A stretch of 64,000 bases of DNA, taken from assembly GCF_036242395.1 (NCBI RefSeq), contig NZ_CP108458.1, positions 4,774,001 through 4,838,000 of the forward strand, read 5' to 3'. The stretch comes from Kitasatospora sp. NBC_01266 (lineage in GTDB: Bacteria > Actinomycetota > Actinomycetes > Streptomycetales > Streptomycetaceae). Below, piece after piece: positions 60,283-64,000 of the stretch; position 1 is the stretch's first letter, and each line of letters opens with the position of its first letter. The notes under the pieces are model-generated. The model worked only from the letters and a program-made list of their open reading frames with translations, had not been told where the DNA came from and did no database searches. The position numbers were made by a program, and so were the translations under genes.

Positions 60283-61296
60283 GTGCCGACGCCCGCCGAG
60301 CCGGGTGCCCCGAGCAGGCGCCCCACCGGCCGCGACGTGGCCCAACTGGCCAGCGTCTCGCAGGCCACGGTCTCGCTGGTCTTCTCCGGCGGCGAGGCCG
60401 GCCACCGGGTCTCCGCCGCCACCCGCGAGCGGGTGCTGGAGGCGGCCCGCGGCCTCGGCTACCGCCCGCAGGCGGCCGGCCGCCAGTTGCGGCTGGGCCG
60501 CAGCGGCCTGGTCCTGCTCGCCGTCCCCAACCTCCAGGGCCCGTTCTTCGGCCGGGTGCTGGCCGGTGTGCAGGAGGAGGCCGCCCGGCACGGCCTCGAG
60601 GTCGTGGTCAGCTCCGGCTGGAGCGCCGCCACCCTCGCCGAGGCCGCCACCACCAGCCGCTTCGACGGGCTGCTGATCTGCTCGCCGGACGACAGCCAGC
60701 TCGGCGAGCTGCCGCCGGGCACCCCGGCCGTCTTCCTGGACGCCGACCCGGCCGCGGCCGGCGGCGCTCCCACCGTCGAGTTCGACCTCGCCGGCGGCAT
60801 GGCGGCCGCCGTCGACCACCTGCTCACCCTGGGCCACCGCCGCCTGGGCCGGCTGCGCTCCACCCACAGCGCGCACACCTTCCGGGTCCGCCAGGCCGCC
60901 TTCGAGGCCGCCGCCCGCGACCTCACGGTGCTCGAACTCGGCGTCCACCTCAACCGCGGCGAGAGCGCCGCCCGCGCCGCCGCCACCGAGCTGCTCAGTC
61001 GCCCCGACCGCCCGCACGCCGTGCTCTGCGACGACGACGTGGTCGCCTCCGGCGTCTACCAGGCCGCAGCCGACCTGGGCCTGCGGATCCCGCAGGACCT
61101 CTCGGTGGTCGGCATCGACAACGTCTCCATCGCCGCCCTGCTCACCCCGCCGCTGACCACCGTCGACCTGCCGGGCGAGCAGCTCGGCCGGGTCGGCGTG
61201 GCCGCCCTGGTGGCCCGCCTGGACGGCCACCCGGTGGAGCGGCGGGCGCCGCTGGCCACCTCACTGATCGTCAGATCCTCCACGGCCTCCGGCTGA
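60283..61296 (+). CDS. LacI-family transcriptional regulator
   Basis: A 337-residue regulator. The DNA-binding domain is TGRDVAQLASVSQATVSLVF and HRVSAATRERVLEAARGLGY, a classical LacI helix-turn-helix and hinge. The ligand-binding domain begins GLVLLAVPNLQGPFFGRVLA and ends QDLSVVGIDNVSIAALLTPP then LTTVDLPGEQLGRVGVAAL. The ligand is probably a sugar. It follows the DUF4229 gene directly. The GTG start at 60283 (VPTPAEPG) adds about 12 residues before the HTH, as in relatives. Confidence 0.88.
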   Translation: MPTPAEPGAPSRRPTGRDVAQLASVSQATVSLVFSGGEAGHRVSAATRERVLEAARGLGYRPQAAGRQLRLGRSGLVLLAVPNLQGPFFGRVLAGVQEEAARHGLEVVVSSGWSAATLAEAATTSRFDGLLICSPDDSQLGELPPGTPAVFLDADPAAAGGAPTVEFDLAGGMAAAVDHLLTLGHRRLGRLRSTHSAHTFRVRQAAFEAAARDLTVLELGVHLNRGESAARAAATELLSRPDRPHAVLCDDDVVASGVYQAAADLGLRIPQDLSVVGIDNVSIAALLTPPLTTVDLPGEQLGRVGVAALVARLDGHPVERRAPLATSLIVRSSTASG

Positions 61297-61377
61297 GCCG
61301 TCAGCCCAGGAACGCGGCGACCACCGCCGAGAACCGCGCGCCGGCCCGTATTCCTACTTCTTTGATAATCTTGCCCC

Positions 61378-61662
61378 ATGACCGAGACGCCTTACAGCAT
61401 CGGCGAGGGCCCTGCGACGCGGGTGAGCCTCTCCCTGCCGGAGGGGACCGCCGAGGCGATCCGCACCCGGGTCGGTAAGCGGGAGTTCTCCGCCTTCATC
61501 GCCTCGGCGGTGGAGCGTGAGCTGCGCGGCCAGCTCCTGGACGAGTACCTGGCCGACTACGAGCGGCGCAAGGGCCCGGTCTCCCCGGCGGAGCAGGCCC
61601 GCGCCCAGCAGGTGTTCGACGAGGTCTTCGCCGAGGAGGGCGGATGGCCCGCCGCAGGCTGA
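61378..61662 (+). CDS. antitoxin of a PIN toxin-antitoxin module
   Basis: A 94-residue protein. TRVSLSLPEGTAEAIRTRVG and FSAFIASAVERELRGQLLDE form a ribbon-helix-helix DNA-binding region of the CopG type, followed by a charged C-terminal region (YERRKGPVSPAEQARAQQVF) expected to bind the toxin. Its end overlaps the PIN toxin start by 19 bases. AT-rich DNA (TTCTTTGATAATCTTG) just upstream is a likely promoter. Confidence 0.75.
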   Translation: MTETPYSIGEGPATRVSLSLPEGTAEAIRTRVGKREFSAFIASAVERELRGQLLDEYLADYERRKGPVSPAEQARAQQVFDEVFAEEGGWPAAG

Positions 61663-62057
61663 GTCAGCAAGGCACGCTGGTGCTCGACTCCGAAGGGCTG
61701 TCGAAGCTGGCCCAGGACCACGAGCCGACCGTCGCGCTGGTCGCCGAGGCCCGCAAACGCGGTATGGAGGTGGTGATCAGCGCGCTCACCATCACTGAGG
61801 CCGCGCACGGGCGCACGGACCAGGCCCGGCTCCGGTGGCTGCTGTCCGGGTTGCGGATCGTGCACGTCGGTGACGAGGAGGCCCGGGCCGCGTCCGCACT
61901 GCTGATCGGTGCCGGCCTGCACGGGCACAAGTACGCGATCGACGCGGTGGTGGCCGAGTTGGCGCTGCGCCAGCAGCGGCCGGTGGTCTTGCTGACCTCC
62001 GACCTGGACGACATGGTCAAGCTCTGCGGTGACCGGGTCCGACTGGTGGCGGTGTAG
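61644..62057 (+). CDS. PIN-domain toxin (VapC-like)
   Basis: A 137-residue PIN nuclease: first acidic in LVLDSEGLSKLAQD, then VISALTITEAAHGR (Glu about 50), and KYAIDAVVAELALRQQRPVVLLTSDLDDM for the C-terminal acidic cluster. It overlaps its antitoxin by 19 bases, indicating coupling. It is immediately followed by a 22-bp repeat also found after the next module. Confidence 0.8.
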   Translation: MARRRLSQQGTLVLDSEGLSKLAQDHEPTVALVAEARKRGMEVVISALTITEAAHGRTDQARLRWLLSGLRIVHVGDEEARAASALLIGAGLHGHKYAIDAVVAELALRQQRPVVLLTSDLDDMVKLCGDRVRLVAV

Positions 62058-62076
62058 CGGTCACTCGTTGAGCCCG

Positions 62077-62098
62077 GCCCCGCCCTACGCCGCTCGGC
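62077..62098. repeat. 22-bp direct repeat, copy 1
   Basis: GCCCCGCCCTACGCCG plus CTCGGC, 20 bases after the first PIN toxin stop. The copy is part of a 16-bp palindrome TACGCCG-CT-CGGCGTA (62086-62101). It recurs exactly at 62898-62919, so the two bracket the second toxin-antitoxin module. Confidence 0.7.
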
Positions 62099-62191
62099 GT
62101 ACCGCACCGCGAGCGGGGCAACCGGATATCCGGCAGGGCTAGGCTGGTCCTCGGTTCACCAGCCGCGAGCGGCCATCTGGAGGAGCTGATC

Positions 62192-62473
62192 ATGAGCACT
62201 GCCCCGACCCCGCCGCTGCCGTCCGGCGGTATGCAGCCGCCGCACCCGTTGCGGACCATCCGCGAAATCCGGGAGTCGCTGCCCGCGGACCAGGTGGCGC
62301 ATTTCGACGCGGAACTCGCCGATACCGATATCGACGCCCTGCCCGCCATACTCCACCGCTGGGCGACCGTTGGGCGCGACGGCTTCCTGGAGCACCTGCT
62401 GTCCACCCCGTTCGAGGGCCTGGCGTTCGGCGCACGCTCCTACGACGACGAGAGCGCGGCGGACGGCGAGTGA
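62192..62473 (+). CDS. probable antitoxin upstream of a VapC
   Basis: A 93-residue acidic protein (PLRTIREIRESLPADQVAHF, DTDIDALPAILHRWATVGRD). It has no clear ribbon-helix-helix or AbrB fold that I recognise, but it shares a four-base overlap with the downstream vapC, typical of VapB/VapC pairs. ATG at 62192 follows GGAGGAGCTGATC. It may represent a less common antitoxin family. Confidence 0.6.
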   Translation: MSTAPTPPLPSGGMQPPHPLRTIREIRESLPADQVAHFDAELADTDIDALPAILHRWATVGRDGFLEHLLSTPFEGLAFGARSYDDESAADGE

Positions 62474-62898
62474 TCTTCCTGCTCGACACCAATGTGGTCG
62501 CTGAGCTGACCACCCGGCCGAAGCCGGCCCAGGCCGTGCTGGCCTGGGCCCGGTCGGTTCCGGCCACCGCCTTCGTCCTGAGTGTCATCACCGTTGCGGA
62601 GATCGAAGCGGGGATCGCGGCCAGTTCTGACCCGCTACGTCGGGCGACGTTCGAGCGGACGCTGGAGGGCATCCGGCACGAATACCGGGACAGGATCGCT
62701 CCCATCGGGGAGCGCGAGGCCATCGCCTATCTCTCCGTCCACCAGAAGCTGAAGAGAGCCGGGGCGGGCATCGACCCGCCCGACGCGCTGATCGCGGCGA
62801 CCGCCATCGCGAACGGCTGGACGGTGGCGACCCGGAACACCAAGCACCTCGCCCGCACCGGTGCGCTCGTGCTGAACCCATGGGAGCACCGGGCGTAG
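62470..62898 (+). CDS. vapC: VapC-type PIN-domain toxin
   Basis: A 142-residue PIN nuclease with all expected acidic residues: FLLDTNVVAEL, VITVAEIEAGIAAS, and IDPPDALIAATAIANGWTVATRNTKHLA. This is a full-length VapC of the FitB-like group. The GTG start overlaps the stop of the upstream gene by four bases. Repeat copy 2 begins on the last base of its stop codon. Confidence 0.88.
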   Translation: MIFLLDTNVVAELTTRPKPAQAVLAWARSVPATAFVLSVITVAEIEAGIAASSDPLRRATFERTLEGIRHEYRDRIAPIGEREAIAYLSVHQKLKRAGAGIDPPDALIAATAIANGWTVATRNTKHLARTGALVLNPWEHRA

Positions 62899-62919
62899 CC
62901 CCGCCCTACGCCGCTCGGC
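62898..62919. repeat. 22-bp direct repeat, copy 2
   Basis: Identical to the copy at 62077-62098, beginning on the last base of the vapC stop codon. Here the palindromic extension is lost (CGGCTGA in place of CGGCGTA). Confidence 0.7.
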
Positions 62920-62985
62920 TGAATTACCGTCACCCCTCCCCGTGCCGCCAACCCGACCGGAACACAGTCGGATGAACTGCTCGGC

Positions 62986-64000
62986 ATGCGGATCCACCAC
63001 TCCCGCCTCATGCTCGCGCGCTTCGTCGCCGTGCTGGCGCTGCTCGCCGGGTCGCTGTTCGGCAGCGGCGCCCTCGCCCCGCCCGCGCAGGCGGCGATCT
63101 CCTTCACCAAGACGGTCGACAGACCCGACCCGGTGCCCGGGGAGAACGTCACCTACACGCTGCGCTACACCTGTTCCATCACCGAGTGCCACAACGGGTT
63201 GATCACCGACACCCTGCCGGCCGGGATGGAGTTCGTCGGCTGGACCCCGGACCCGTCCTCGGTGGACATCGCGGGCTCCACCGTGCCGGCCGAGGGCAGC
63301 CTCGGCGGCACGATGAAGATCAAGCTGCACGATCTGAGCCCCGGCACCACGGCGACCATCACCGTCGTGCTGCGCTACCCCAACTGGACCACGGCCAACG
63401 GGACCCACTCGGTCAACACGGCCACCATGACCGCCGACGGCGAGACCGCCGAGACGGCGACCGCCGAGACCACGGCGCATGTCCAGCCGGAGTACACGGT
63501 GACCAAGGGGGTGCAGACCAGCAGCGGCGACGGACGCTCCGTCACCTACCAGTTCACCGCCTGCTCCGCCGACGGCGTGCCCAACGTCGACCTGGACACC
63601 AGCCGGCTGCTCGACACCCTGCCGCCCGGTGCGGTGGTCGACACCAGCCGCTCGCCGGGCTGGACGCAGGTGCCGCCGGGCCCCAACACCTGGGGCTACG
63701 ACATCGGCGCGTTCCGGTCGGGCAACGGGCACGCGGGCTGCCGCTTCCCGGGCGTGCTGGTGGTGAACTACCCCGAGGACCGGTTCCCCAACGGGACCAC
63801 CTCGACCAACACGGTCACCCTCAAGGGCGATCCGCTGGGCCCCGAGCCGGAGCGGGACCTGGACACCGCCACCGCCGAGACCCCCACCTTCCGGCCGCCG
63901 ACCAGCGGCGTGCACGTCATCACCAGCAAGAGCTGGCGCTCGACCGCGACCGCCGGTGACCTGAACGGCTTCAGCCTCTCCGCCACCAACACCGACGGCC
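62986..64000 (+). CDS. secreted DUF11-like repeat protein (partial, runs off the window)
   Basis: At least 338 residues with no stop before the window end. A signal peptide (about 1-38: HHSRLMLARFVAVLALLAGS to APPAQAA) is followed by DUF11-type beta-sandwich repeats: FTKTVDRPDPVPGENVTYTL, ITDTLPAGMEFVGWTP and VTKGVQTSSGDGRSVTYQFT, with SRLLDTLPPGAVVDTSRSPG in the second. Such repeats occur in large cell-surface or secreted proteins. The ATG at 62986 is the start that gives the signal peptide. Confidence 0.8.
   Translation, partial: MRIHHSRLMLARFVAVLALLAGSLFGSGALAPPAQAAISFTKTVDRPDPVPGENVTYTLRYTCSITECHNGLITDTLPAGMEFVGWTPDPSSVDIAGSTVPAEGSLGGTMKIKLHDLSPGTTATITVVLRYPNWTTANGTHSVNTATMTADGETAETATAETTAHVQPEYTVTKGVQTSSGDGRSVTYQFTACSADGVPNVDLDTSRLLDTLPPGAVVDTSRSPGWTQVPPGPNTWGYDIGAFRSGNGHAGCRFPGVLVVNYPEDRFPNGTTSTNTVTLKGDPLGPEPERDLDTATAETPTFRPPTSGVHVITSKSWRSTATAGDLNGFSLSATNTDG

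Noticed and set aside
1..64000. tRNA, rRNA, insertion sequences, phage or integrase genes
   Set aside because: None could be recognised on either strand.

Overview
This is a G+C-rich actinobacterial chromosome segment, almost certainly Streptomycetaceae (Streptomyces or Kitasatospora). The signs are strong G/C third-position bias, GTG starts, the futalosine menaquinone genes mqnD/mqnB, DUF3027, a divergent citA/pdxH pair, a DmdR-type iron regulator next to a SIS protein, XRE(DUF5753)/DUF397 pairs and a DUF4229 protein. No rRNA, tRNA, IS element, phage or CRISPR array is visible. Most of the window is ordinary chromosome; its accessory parts are a large peptide-modification/STAND locus at 29.8-44.8 kb and four small toxin-antitoxin modules.

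Layout. 0-3.2 kb: leftward run of an MFS transporter, a DUF2771 protein, mqnB and partial mqnD. 3.5-13 kb: DUF3027, a sacsin-like ATPase, a flavodoxin-fold oxidoreductase, a CtpE-type P-ATPase, DUF2530 and a purine-type NCS2 permease. 13-26.4 kb: a mixed region with a frameshifted FtsX permease, a SLATT-like membrane protein, VapBC, MarR/MFS, a second toxin-antitoxin pair behind a perfect palindrome, MerR(TipAS)/VOC, XRE/DUF397, thpR, and a divergent TetR/SDR pair with twin operators. 26.4-29.8 kb: serC, citA and pdxH.

29.8-44.8 kb is the most interesting part: a complete FxSxx-COOH (fxs) system. A 58-residue precursor ending in FNSSI (fxsA) is followed by a radical SAM/SPASM maturase (fxsB), an AAC(3)-like acetyltransferase, a TIR-like protein (fxsC) and a giant ParA-TIR-NB-ARC-TPR protein (fxsT). 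Upstream lies a second large TIR-TIR-NB-ARC-TPR protein that looks like an FxsC/FxsT fusion, and downstream on the opposite strand an alpha/beta hydrolase and a SLATT-like two-TM protein. A modified peptide, TIR domains, STAND ATPases and a possible pore former together suggest a signalling or conflict system. The component families are known; their joint function is inference.

44.8-64 kb: SIS isomerase, dmdR1-like regulator, a DNA primase/polymerase-type protein, TPR regulators, a Gln/Gly-rich membrane-anchored protein, a secreted neprosin-family protein, a lipoprotein substrate-binding protein, purU, an ECF sigma factor with a zinc-finger/MDMPI partner, a HATPase regulator, GNAT, DUF4229, a LacI regulator, two adjacent PIN toxin-antitoxin modules (the second bracketed by a 22-bp direct repeat), and the beginning of a secreted DUF11-like surface protein that runs off the window.
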